19,446 nt of DNA from the NCBI GenBank assembly GCA_007118045.1, contig SKTG01000056.1, positions 1-19,446 of the forward strand. The letters run 5' to 3'. The DNA comes from Nitriliruptoraceae bacterium. Lineage in GTDB: Bacteria > Actinomycetota > Nitriliruptoria > Nitriliruptorales > Nitriliruptoraceae. Under the pieces are notes generated by a model. It made no database searches. It worked only from the letters and a program-made list of their open reading frames with translations, and was not told the DNA's origin. A program made the translations under genes and the position numbers. Positions 7,454 to 14,155 of the stretch are shown one piece after another; position 1 is the stretch's first letter; every line of letters starts with the position of its first letter.

Positions 7454-8827
7454 GTGGCCTTGCGAGATCACCTGGGTTCCGACCCGTCGCCGGTACGGAG
7501 GAACCTCCGCGCCGGCGTGCTCGCCTGCCTCGTGATCGCGCTCGTTCTACTGCCGGAGACCACCTCCGCGCAGGAGCCCGCGAGTTCCGATCTCCAACGC
7601 GAGCTCCGGGAAGCGGAGGAGCGGCGCGAACGGCTCGAGGACGGCCTGCGCGATCTCGGCCGCGATCTCGAAGCCGCCGAGCTCGAACTCGCAGAGATCG
7701 GGGCGCGACTCAGCGACGCGGAGGCCCGCTCGACCGTCGCGGAGGGCCAGGTGGCGTTGGCCGAGGTGGCGCTGGCGGACGCCGAGGACGAACGCGACGC
7801 CGCGGCCGTGGCGCACGAGCGTTCCGAGGCGGAACTGGCGGAGCTGGACGAGGCGCTCGCCGAGCAGACCGAGGTGTTCGCCGACCAGGTCGTCGAGACC
7901 TTCAAGTACGGAACCGTGGGGGCGACCCGGGCCGCGATGATGGTCGAGGTGATGCGGCAGTCGGAGGATCCGGGCTCGTTCGCCGTGGGGATGAGACAGC
8001 TCCGCACGGTCGTGGAGGAGCAGGACACCGTCGTCGAGGCGGTGGAGGAGCTGCGGGAGGAGCGCACCGAGCAGGCGAACGACGCCGCGCGAGCCCGGGC
8101 CCGGGCGTTCGAGACGGCCGAGGCGGCCGCCGAGCTCCTCGACGAGGTCGAGGACATGCGTGACGTCGCCGCGGCCGTTGCCGCAGAGGTGGAGCACGAG
8201 GAGGAGCAGCAGCGCGAGGTGCTGGCGTCGTTGCGGATCTCCGAGGCGGAGACCGCAGAGCTCGTCGAGCGTGCTGAGGCCCGCCAGCAGGAGCTGGAGG
8301 TCGAGCTGCGGCGCCAGCGCGAACGCGAGGAGGAGCGCCGCCGAGCGGCGGAACGCGAGGCGCGGCGTTCGTCCACGGCCGGGGCCGAGGGGGGGCCGGA
8401 TCTCGACGGGATGATCTGTCCCGTCGTCGGTGCCGTCGCCGGTCAGGACTTCACCAACGACTGGGGCTACCCGCGCTCGGGTGGCCGGACCCATCAGGGC
8501 AACGACATCTTCGCGAGCCGGGGAACGCCCGTGGTGGCGGTCGGCGACGGCGAGGTGGTCCGCTCGAACCCGCCGGACTCGCCGAGCCGGCTCGGCGGCA
8601 TCACCGTTACGTACCGGACCGCCGACGGCAGCGAGTGGTACAACGCGCACCTCGACCGGGTCGGCGAGGACGTCGAGGTGGGCGCGTCCGTCTCACGCGG
8701 CCAGGAGATCGGCACCGTCGGCAACACGGGCAACGCGAGGTCGACGCCCCCGCACCTGCATCTCGGACGCCGCTACGACGGCGGTTGGACCAACCCGTGG
8801 CCGACGGTCGCCGAGGCCTGTCGCTGA
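7454..8827 (+). CDS. Secreted coiled-coil M23 (LytM) peptidoglycan endopeptidase
   Basis: A 457-residue envelope hydrolase with EnvC/RipC-like architecture. Residues 17-39 form a signal peptide (basic NLRAG, then hydrophobic VLACLVIALVLL, cleavage predicted after TSA). Residues ~43-310 are a long Glu/Arg/Ala coiled coil. Residues ~320-457 are an M23 zinc metallopeptidase: HQGND (H347 and D351), AHLD (H399) and PHLHL (H434, H436), so the usual zinc ligands and catalytic His are present and activity is expected. It would cleave peptide cross-links in peptidoglycan; in relatives the coiled coil places the enzyme under FtsEX control during division, but no ftsEX is seen here. GTG 7454 is used; TTG 7460, two codons later, has a better-spaced GGGGGAGG and may be the true start. 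A terminator hairpin lies ~100 bases downstream. Confidence 0.9.
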   Translation: MALRDHLGSDPSPVRRNLRAGVLACLVIALVLLPETTSAQEPASSDLQRELREAEERRERLEDGLRDLGRDLEAAELELAEIGARLSDAEARSTVAEGQVALAEVALADAEDERDAAAVAHERSEAELAELDEALAEQTEVFADQVVETFKYGTVGATRAAMMVEVMRQSEDPGSFAVGMRQLRTVVEEQDTVVEAVEELREERTEQANDAARARARAFETAEAAAELLDEVEDMRDVAAAVAAEVEHEEEQQREVLASLRISEAETAELVERAEARQQELEVELRRQREREEERRRAAEREARRSSTAGAEGGPDLDGMICPVVGAVAGQDFTNDWGYPRSGGRTHQGNDIFASRGTPVVAVGDGEVVRSNPPDSPSRLGGITVTYRTADGSEWYNAHLDRVGEDVEVGASVSRGQEIGTVGNTGNARSTPPHLHLGRRYDGGWTNPWPTVAEACR

Positions 8828-8928
8828 TCGTCGCTTCGGTTCCGGCGGCGAGGCCCCACTTCGCTGCTCCTGAGCACGCCCCTCCGCTGGGGACCTGCCT
8901 GCTCGCGTCCGTCGGCCGGTGCCTGGAC

Positions 8929-8954
8929 GAGCCTCCCGGGTGACCGGGAGGCTC
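8929..8954 (+). terminator. Strong hairpin downstream of the M23 gene
   Basis: Perfect 11-bp stem GAGCCTCCCGG / CCGGGAGGCTC closed by GTGA, a GNRA-type tetraloop when transcribed. It has no U-tract, as is common in high-GC actinobacteria. It lies about 100 bases after the peptidase stop, so it likely ends that transcript. Confidence 0.75.
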
Positions 8955-9194
8955 TGCGGGCTGTGCAGCCACATCCGCCGCTGCGCGGGTCCTGCGCGGG
9001 TGAGCCCGCTGTCAGCGAGCCCGTTCTCAGCCCGTGCCTTGAGGTTGCCCTCACGCGACGGCTTGCCGCGTCCCGTACGGTTGGCCGGTGGCCGGTGGAC
9101 CACGTCCAGTCGAACTGCCCGTAGCAGGCGGCTGCCACGGCCGCGCGGGCGAGGCGGGTGCCGAGGGACGCGGCACGATCGAACGGTTCCGACA

Positions 9195-9201
9195 GGGGAG
9201 G
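9195..9201 (+). promoter_or_regulatory. Ribosome binding site deciding the SDR start
   Basis: GGGGAGG seven bases before GTG 9209. The frame is open upstream to about 9158, but the upstream part lacks family resemblance. Confidence 0.7.
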
Positions 9202-9208
9202 TCCGTGG

Positions 9209-10180
9209 GTGGGTAGCCGCGATCGTTTCGCGGGTCAGGTGGTGGTCGTCGTCGGCGCCACGAGCGGCATCGGCCGCGCGACCACCCTCGCCCTCGCGGA
9301 GCGCGGGGCCGACCTGGTCCTGGCGGCGCGGAGCCGGGCGCCCCTCGACGAGCTGGTCACCCGGGTCGAGGCTCAGGGCGCGCGGGCGCTCGCGGTCCCC
9401 ACCGACGTGGTCGACGCGGACGCCGTGGATCGCCTGGCGGATGCGGCCGTAGCCACCTTCGGTCGGATCGACGGCTGGGTGCAGGCGGCCGCGGTGATGG
9501 TCGCGGGCGATCTGGCCTCCGTCCCGCAGGCGGAGCTCGAGCACGTCGTCGACGTCAACGTCGACGGGACGATGAACGCGGCTCGATCGGCGTTGCGGGT
9601 GTTCCGTGACCAGGGTTCGGGCAGCCTGGTGCTGGTCAGCTCGCTGCTCGGTCGGTTCCCCAACCCGCTGGCGCCGGTCTACGTCGCGACCAAGTTCGCC
9701 GTCCGTGGCCTGGCCCTGAGCCTGCAGCAGGCGTTGCGTCACGAGCGGGACATCCACGTCTCCGTGGTCATGCCCGGTCCCGTCGACACCCCCATGTTCG
9801 CCCGGGCGGCGGACCGCACCGGTGGCCGCCTCCGGGCGATCCCGCCGGCGCAGGCCTCGGCACGTGCCGCGGCGATGGTCCTGCGCACGCTGCGTCGACC
9901 GAGCCGGGAACGGACCTCGGGCGCCGGGAACCGCACGGCGGTCCTCGCGCACAGGGTCGCTCCCCGTCTCACCGAGGAGCTGGTCGGACGATGGTCCGCG
10001 GGCCTGCTCGTGGGTCCCGAGCCGCAGCGGTCCGGCCCGGGCGCCGTGTTCGCCATCTCGGACACCGGTCGGGTCCAGGGCGGTTACCGGCGTGGTGCAC
10101 TACGTCGGCGCGTGGGTGACGCCGTCGGGGCGTTGCTGGCCGGGCGCGGCCCCGGCTCGACACTCGACCCACTCGGCTGA
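9209..10180 (+). CDS. Short-chain dehydrogenase/reductase (SDR), classical type
   Basis: A 323-residue NAD(P)-dependent oxidoreductase. The cofactor loop VVVVGATSGIGRAT has the glycine motif at residues 16-22; catalytic residues are S145 (LVSSLLG), Y158 and K162 (YVATK), with the Ser-Tyr spacing of 13 typical of classical SDRs. PGPVDTPMF after the active site is the usual cofactor-contact loop. The structural NNAG motif is replaced by QAAA (residues 92-95), an unusual substitution. Residues ~250-323 form a basic, Arg-rich extension beyond the ~250-residue SDR core, containing VGRWSAGLLVGPE; such extensions are common in membrane-associated actinobacterial SDRs. GTG 9209 is preceded by GGGGAGG. 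The last 97 bases overlap the end of the minus-strand gene. Substrate unknown; no pathway partners are adjacent. Confidence 0.88.
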   Translation: MGSRDRFAGQVVVVVGATSGIGRATTLALAERGADLVLAARSRAPLDELVTRVEAQGARALAVPTDVVDADAVDRLADAAVATFGRIDGWVQAAAVMVAGDLASVPQAELEHVVDVNVDGTMNAARSALRVFRDQGSGSLVLVSSLLGRFPNPLAPVYVATKFAVRGLALSLQQALRHERDIHVSVVMPGPVDTPMFARAADRTGGRLRAIPPAQASARAAAMVLRTLRRPSRERTSGAGNRTAVLAHRVAPRLTEELVGRWSAGLLVGPEPQRSGPGAVFAISDTGRVQGGYRRGALRRRVGDAVGALLAGRGPGSTLDPLG

Positions 10181-11379
10181 CTCACCGGGCTGAGGTACCT
10201 GCCGGGACCGGTTTCCCCCGCGGGCGGGAAGCCGGTCGGTGAGGACGGGAACGGACCGACCAGCACGAGCCGGGTGACACCCTCGAGCCGCCCGACGGCG
10301 GCCGCCTCCCATGCGACCCAGGCGGCTTGCGAGTGGGCGAACACCACGGTCGGCTCCGGTCGTCCCCTGACCTGTTCCTCGAGGAGGTCGACCTGGTCCT
10401 CGAACGGCCGCAGGGTGGGCTCCGGTTCGTACGGGGCCCCGGTCGTGATGGGGCAACGAGCCTCGCCCCGCGGCTGACCGTCGCCCGGTCCCGCGTACGA
10501 GTAGTAGAAGACCCGGTCGCAGTCGTATCCCAGCCGGTCCACACGCAGTTCGAAGATGGCGCCTTCGCCCGAGGCCGAGTTCACACCGGACATGATCACC
10601 GCGGAGCCGTCCACCGCCGGTGCCGGATCGGGCCACGGCGTGCCTCGGGTCGACACGATCGCCACGGCAGCCGCCACCACGAGGGCGAGCACGACACCGA
10701 CATGGACGAGCGGTCGGCGGGGCGGGGGAGCAGCGAGCCGGCTGGCCGCGGTCAGCGTGGCGAGTCCGGTGAGCAGCACGAGCGGGACGAGCAGCGCCGT
10801 GGGGGCCAGGTGAGCCAGCGCACCGAGGGCGATGACGACGCCCGAGTAGAGCAGGAGGTCGGTGATGCGCACGCCGCGGGCCAGTGTCTGCCTGAACCGT
10901 CGGCGTGTACCCGGCCCGGGGACCCATGGGAACGGCGCGAGGGCCAGGAAGGTCACGGTGAGCACCACCAACGCGGCTCCGAAGGCTCGGGCGTACAACG
11001 CCGTGCGAGCGACGAAGTCGAACTGAGCCGCGATCAGGGCGGGGAACGCCGCGGCTGCGTAGAACCCGAGAGCGAGCGCCCAGCGCGGCCGACCCGTTCC
11101 GGCCAGCAGGAGCGCCAGCACCGTGCCGCGCACCACGATCGCGAACAGGAGTCCGACGGCGAACACGGGATGGCTCGGTGCGCGCGCGAGCAGGAGGCGC
11201 AGATCGGCGGCCACGTCGAGCGGGGGGAGCGCGGCGAGGTGGACCGCTCCGGCCCAACTCGGCAGCCACCCGACCCCCACGGCCAGCGCGAGGGTCGAGA
11301 CCATGGCCGGGTACGCCACGACGCCGGCCGTCGGCAGGCGTGCCAACGGGACGGAGCGGCTCAGCAGAGCACGTGACAT
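10084..11379 (-). CDS. Multi-TM protein with partial alpha/beta-hydrolase domain
   Basis: A 431-residue membrane protein I do not recognise as a named family. Residues ~1-225 contain about six hydrophobic helices, followed by one more TM at ~228-245 (GVVLALVVAAAVAIVST). An outward soluble domain follows: SAVIMSGVNSASGEGAIFEL, two Cys (YDCDRVFYYSY, ARCPI), then VVFAHSQAAWVAWEAAA with S350 in the position of the nucleophile elbow of alpha/beta hydrolases, and LVLVGPFP. The fold should continue for 100 or more residues with Asp and His, but the frame ends about 80 residues after S350. Its last ~32 codons lie inside the SDR gene on the other strand and look unlike hydrolase sequence. The gene may therefore be truncated. 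The stop is TAA, unlike all other recognised genes here. ATG 11379 has no strong ribosome binding site. It follows the one-TM gene by 89 bases. Confidence 0.7.
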   Translation of the reverse strand: MSRALLSRSVPLARLPTAGVVAYPAMVSTLALAVGVGWLPSWAGAVHLAALPPLDVAADLRLLLARAPSHPVFAVGLLFAIVVRGTVLALLLAGTGRPRWALALGFYAAAAFPALIAAQFDFVARTALYARAFGAALVVLTVTFLALAPFPWVPGPGTRRRFRQTLARGVRITDLLLYSGVVIALGALAHLAPTALLVPLVLLTGLATLTAASRLAAPPPRRPLVHVGVVLALVVAAAVAIVSTRGTPWPDPAPAVDGSAVIMSGVNSASGEGAIFELRVDRLGYDCDRVFYYSYAGPGDGQPRGEARCPITTGAPYEPEPTLRPFEDQVDLLEEQVRGRPEPTVVFAHSQAAWVAWEAAAVGRLEGVTRLVLVGPFPSSPTGFPPAGETGPGRYLSPVSQPSGSSVEPGPRPASNAPTASPTRRRSAPRR

Positions 11380-11468
11380 CGCGGCGTCGCAGACGTTCGG
11401 TCACGTCGCCGTGGTACCGGACCGCGCGCGCGAGCGAGCCGGGAGGGTGCCGTCACCGAGGCCACGGT

Positions 11469-11807
11469 TCAGCCGCCGACGATGCCGGTGACCGCGGCGA
11501 GGTAGGTCAGACCGGCGACGCCGAGACCCACCGCGATGGCGATCGCGGCTGGCCGTCGCACGCTGCCGGAGCGCCGCACCTCGGGGTGCGCCCCAGGGCG
11601 CTGGCCCGCGTCATCCGGCGCAGGCTCCTCAGGGCCGGTGACCGGTCCGGGCCCACCGGGTCCTCCCGGGGTGTGGGCCGCGCCCTCGTGGCCGTCCGGC
11701 GGCCGCCGGTGGGACCCGCGGTGGGGGTCGATGGCCTCCGGGTCGGGCTGGCGGTCGGGTTCGACGCGTTCGTCGTGGGGCTCGACGGGTTCGCGGCCGC
11801 TGCTCAT
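11469..11807 (-). CDS. Disordered protein with one C-terminal TM segment
   Basis: A 112-residue protein. Residues 1-80 are polar and rich in Pro, Gly, Glu, Asp, His and Arg, with no fold expected (GGPGGPGPVTGPEEPAPDD). Residues ~86-110 (AAIAIAVGLGVAGLTYLAAV) form one hydrophobic helix at the very C-terminus, the layout of a tail-anchored protein with a cytoplasmic N-terminal part. ATG 11807 has GAGGAGG six bases upstream, which supports a real gene. The start is only 35 bases after the DUF1360 stop, so the two are probably co-transcribed. Function unknown. Confidence 0.65.
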   Translation of the reverse strand: MSSGREPVEPHDERVEPDRQPDPEAIDPHRGSHRRPPDGHEGAAHTPGGPGGPGPVTGPEEPAPDDAGQRPGAHPEVRRSGSVRRPAAIAIAVGLGVAGLTYLAAVTGIVGG

Positions 11808-11842
11808 GATGGCCTCCTCGGTTCGGCGTTCGGAAGGTGCCC

Positions 11843-12271
11843 TCAGCGGGCCTGCAGGTCGCTGTAGAGCTTCTGGAGCACGTCGGCTCCAGCCTGGATC
11901 GTCAGGATCGAGGCAGCCAGCCGCGTCCAGGCCGGGGCCAGCACCAACCCGAACCCGAGGCCGGTGGCGAGCCAGGTGCCGATGCAGTACGGGCAGCTCA
12001 CCAACTCCCCGACCGCGTGACGGTGGCCGCCGTCGGGTGCCCGCACCTCCTCGGCGACCTCCCCGGGATCCGACGGCCCGGCGTAGCGGGTGAACGGTGC
12101 ACGCAGCGGAGAGGTCACGCTGGCTTCGGTCATCAGCCGGGATGCCCGGAAGACCGCGACGCTGACCAGCGCCAGGTCCCGGGTCGGCAGGGACGCGGGT
12201 GGCCCGCCGCGGCGGCGCACCGCGGTGACCCCGGCCCCGACCGCGGCGGCGAAGGTCGTGAGCGAGGCCAC
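11843..12271 (-). CDS. DUF1360 family membrane protein (true start probably at 12409)
   Basis: Resembles DUF1360, a family of small membrane proteins of unknown function. Diagnostic stretches are DLALVSVAVFRASRLMTEAS, VTSPLRAPFTRY, and GELVSCPYCIGTWLATGL with the paired Cys of the CPYC motif, followed by a last helix (AASILTIQAGADVLQKLY). From GTG 12271 the protein is 142 residues with about three hydrophobic segments. However, GTG 12271 has no ribosome binding site, and the same frame runs open upstream with strong G/C third-position bias through QGERRPLRGY to an ATC at 12409, giving 188 residues. It heads a minus-strand block with the one-TM gene (35-base gap) and perhaps the hydrolase-like gene, and diverges from uppP. 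Confidence 0.85.
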   Translation of the reverse strand: MASLTTFAAAVGAGVTAVRRRGGPPASLPTRDLALVSVAVFRASRLMTEASVTSPLRAPFTRYAGPSDPGEVAEEVRAPDGGHRHAVGELVSCPYCIGTWLATGLGFGLVLAPAWTRLAASILTIQAGADVLQKLYSDLQAR

Positions 12272-12409
12272 GTAGCCGCGGAGAGGGCGGCGCTCGCCCT
12301 GCTCGTAGCCCTCACGCGTGCGCGCCAGGACATCGCCGGGGTCACGCTCGAGTGCCGAGCCCGCGGGCCCCGTCGGGGCCCGCAGCTCGTTCTGCTCATC
12401 GACGGTGAT
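12272..12409 (-). other. Probable N-terminal coding extension of the DUF1360 gene, ATC start
   Basis: In phase with the DUF1360 frame and free of stops; it would encode 46 more residues (ATC-start TVDEQNELRAPTGPAGSALE and on, to EGYEQGERRPLRGY). Third positions are almost all G or C from the ATC onward and visibly less biased before it. No ATG, GTG or TTG is in frame. ATC at 12409-12407 is preceded by GGAGG with seven bases' spacing. It is either a rare non-standard start or an ATG with one base changed. Confidence 0.6.
12363..12383. other. Perfect 9-bp GC hairpin in the 5' part of the DUF1360 extension
   Basis: GCGGGCCCC / GGGGCCCGC around a three-base loop. It lies just after the proposed ATC start, where it could affect translation, or it may be a chance result of GC-rich coding. 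Confidence 0.5.
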
Positions 12410-12416
12410 CGGGACG

Positions 12417-12421
12417 CCTCC
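12417..12421 (-). promoter_or_regulatory. Ribosome binding site ahead of the ATC at 12409
   Basis: GGAGG on the minus strand, seven bases before ATC 12409. It is the only good site upstream of the DUF1360 frame, and it supports starting there rather than at GTG 12271. Confidence 0.6.
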
Positions 12422-12623
12422 GGGCGCGGTCGGTCCCTCGTACGATGACCGAGGCCTGTCCTGGCCAGGTACCGGAGCGGCGTCGTTCGTTCGCGGTCCC
12501 CGTCCAGTCCGATACGGGAGGTGGCGAGCCCCACTGGAGGTTCGGGATCCGGTGTGCGCGGCGGAGGAGTGACGCGGCCGTTCACGGGATCACGGTGGTG
12601 CGCGGCTCGACGTGGCGTCGGAC

Positions 12624-12629
12624 GGGAGG
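12624..12629 (+). promoter_or_regulatory. Ribosome binding site deciding the UppP start
   Basis: GGGAGG six bases before GTG 12636. It lies inside the longer frame that could start at GTG 12612, so the shorter start is preferred. Confidence 0.75.
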
Positions 12630-12635
12630 TCGACG

Positions 12636-13517
12636 GTGGTGGCCGAGGCCCCCGAGTGGATCCAGGCCCTGGTGCTCGGCCTGGTGCAGGGCCTGACCGA
12701 GTTCATCCCGGTCTCGTCGTCGGGACACTTGGTGCTGGTGCCCGCGTTGGCCGGGTGGGAGCGTCATGGGCTGGCGTTCGACGTCGCGCTGCACCTCGGG
12801 ACCCTGTTCGCGCTGCTGCTCTACTACCGACGCGATCTCTCGGGCATGGTGCGGTCGCTGGCGAGCCGCGAGCGCTCGCCCGAACGCGACGAGTACCGGC
12901 GATCGGTCCTGCTGTTGGCGCTCGCGAGCGTCCCGGTCGCCGTGGCCGGCCTCACCCTCGACGAGGCGGTCGAGGCGGCGTTCGCGGCTCCCACGACGGC
13001 GGCGGCGCTGCTGCTCGTCACCGCCGCGGTGCTCGTCGGCGGGGAACGGCTCGGCCGACGTCACCAGCCGGTCACAGCCGACGCCGGGCGCGGCGAGCCT
13101 GGATCCGAGGGACGACCGATCTCGGGGGCGGCGGGTCTCGCACGCGGCCGCCGCGGGCTGTCACAGGCGCTCGTGATCGGGATCGCGCAGTGCTTCGCCC
13201 TGCTGCCCGGGTTGTCACGGTCGGGCCTCACGATCTCTGCGGGTGTCGCCGCGGGACTGTCGCGGCCGGCTGCGACCCGGTTCGCCTTCCTGCTCGGGCT
13301 CCCCGCCATCGGGGGCGCGGCCGTCGTGCAGCTACCACGGGTGGATGATCTGGGTAGCGTGTCAGCGGTGGAACTCGGGATCGGGGTCCTGGTCGCCGGT
13401 GTCTCGGGCTACCTCGCGATCGCCCTGCTGGTCCGCCTGGTGAGCCGTTCGGGGATCGATCGCTTCGCGTGGTACCTCGTGCCGCTCGCCTTCGTCGCGC
13501 TCGCGATCCTGCGCTGA
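12636..13517 (+). CDS. uppP: Undecaprenyl-diphosphatase (UppP/BacA)
   Basis: A 293-residue integral membrane enzyme that removes a phosphate from undecaprenyl pyrophosphate, supplying and recycling the lipid carrier for peptidoglycan and other wall polymers; extra copies confer bacitracin resistance. Both signature motifs are present: QGLTEFIPVSSSGH (residues 18-31, with catalytic E22 and the Ser-rich turn) and LLPGLSRSG (about 189-197, including R195). Hydrophobic segments alternate with short loops through the expected length; one basic loop (RRHQPVTADAGRGEPGSEG) before the second motif is somewhat long. GTG 12636 is selected by GGGAGG six bases upstream; GTG 12639 is one codon later. It diverges from the DUF1360 block and is separated by 274 bases from the antiporter operon, so a shared transcript is uncertain. 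Confidence 0.95.
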   Translation: MVAEAPEWIQALVLGLVQGLTEFIPVSSSGHLVLVPALAGWERHGLAFDVALHLGTLFALLLYYRRDLSGMVRSLASRERSPERDEYRRSVLLLALASVPVAVAGLTLDEAVEAAFAAPTTAAALLLVTAAVLVGGERLGRRHQPVTADAGRGEPGSEGRPISGAAGLARGRRGLSQALVIGIAQCFALLPGLSRSGLTISAGVAAGLSRPAATRFAFLLGLPAIGGAAVVQLPRVDDLGSVSAVELGIGVLVAGVSGYLAIALLVRLVSRSGIDRFAWYLVPLAFVALAILR

Positions 13518-13791
13518 TCGGAGGCGGCTCCCTGCCGGGGATCGCGCAGCCGCACGCGGCCCGGGTACCGTCTCGCCTGCTCCTCGTCGCGAGGAACGCG
13601 ACGTACCGCCCCGCCGGCTCCCCTCGCGAGCGAGACGACCCGATCGAGTACCTCTCGGGCGAGCGACCGACGGGGTCCGGGAGCGCCCAGGCTCGGTCCG
13701 GACCCGGGGGTCCCATGCACGCCGTACCTCCCGTCGCCGTCGTCGTCTCGGCTGCACCGGCGCCCGTCGCCCCGACCGCGCGGGGTCGGCC
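13518..13791. other. Gap between uppP and the antiporter operon, 274 bp
   Basis: Probably carries the antiporter operon promoter. Contains GGTCCGGACC (a palindrome near 13697) and a short inverted repeat CCGACC/GGTCGG just before the ATG at 13792. An open frame from within uppP ends here in an ATGA overlap with 13792, but its composition and sequence (MHAVPPVAVVVSAAPAP at the end) are not convincing as a gene. Confidence 0.4.
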
Positions 13792-14127
13792 ATGAGCGTC
13801 GTCGCGTCGGTGGTGTTCCTCGTGGGAGGCGTGTCGACGTTCGTCGGGCGAGGCGCCCGTGGTCGGGTCATCGGTCTCGCGGTGATGGCCACCGGGGCAC
13901 TGCTCTGGTTCGTCGCGGGCGCACCCGGCGCGGCTGCCACGTGGTGGTTGGTCGGCAAGGCCGGAGTGACCCTGCTCGGCATGTTGGCCGTGGCGACGTG
14001 GTTGGCCCGCCGGCTGCGTGATGAGGCTCGAGGACCGGCTCCACACGGCCGACCGTCCGAGGACGCCACGGCCATCGGAACGATCCGACAGCCACCTCCC
14101 GACTCGTTGGACGAGGGGCGCCCGTGA
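13792..14127 (+). CDS. Small three-TM protein, first gene of the antiporter operon
   Basis: A 111-residue membrane protein: TM1 about residues 2-19 (SVVASVVFLVGGVSTFVG), TM2 26-45 (VIGLAVMATGALLWFVAG), TM3 48-68 (TWWLVGKAGVTLLGMLAVA), then a polar tail rich in Pro, Asp and Arg. Size, topology and position just before antiporter subunits recall the small subunits of Mrp antiporters (B, C, F, G) or NuoK, but I see none of their signatures and cannot assign it. ATG 13792 has only a weak ribosome binding site. Its stop overlaps the GTG of an 11-codon frame that leads to the next gene. Its third-position bias and hydrophobic pattern argue for a real protein. An accessory subunit of the translocator is the most economical reading. 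Confidence 0.65.
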   Translation: MSVVASVVFLVGGVSTFVGRGARGRVIGLAVMATGALLWFVAGAPGAAATWWLVGKAGVTLLGMLAVATWLARRLRDEARGPAPHGRPSEDATAIGTIRQPPPDSLDEGRP

Positions 14128-14155
14128 CCGCCTGGATCGGTGGGGAGCGCACGCC

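Larger units (their letters stand above)
8828..9208. other. Intergenic region, 381 bp
   Basis: Between the M23 peptidase and the SDR gene. It holds a strong hairpin (8929-8954), an imperfect direct repeat near 9005-9032 (CCCGCTGTCAGC / CCCGTTCTCAGC) and a short inverted repeat TGAGG-TTGC-CCTCA near 9040. A promoter for the SDR gene is expected after the hairpin, but none is clear. Confidence 0.5.

Noticed and set aside
10327..11376. Plus-strand frame of 349 codons opposite the membrane/hydrolase gene
   Set aside because: Highly polar Arg/Glu/Gly/His translation without domain, while the minus strand shows regular TM helices and a nucleophile elbow.
13501..13555. Terminator after uppP from CGCGATCC / GGATCGCG
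   Set aside because: The arms are separated by more than 25 bases and the first arm is inside the uppP coding end, so a stable hairpin is doubtful.
13469..13795. Possible gene ending in an ATGA overlap with the small TM protein
   Set aside because: It begins inside uppP in another frame, is Arg/Pro-rich, has weaker third-position bias and no RBS; the overlap may be chance.
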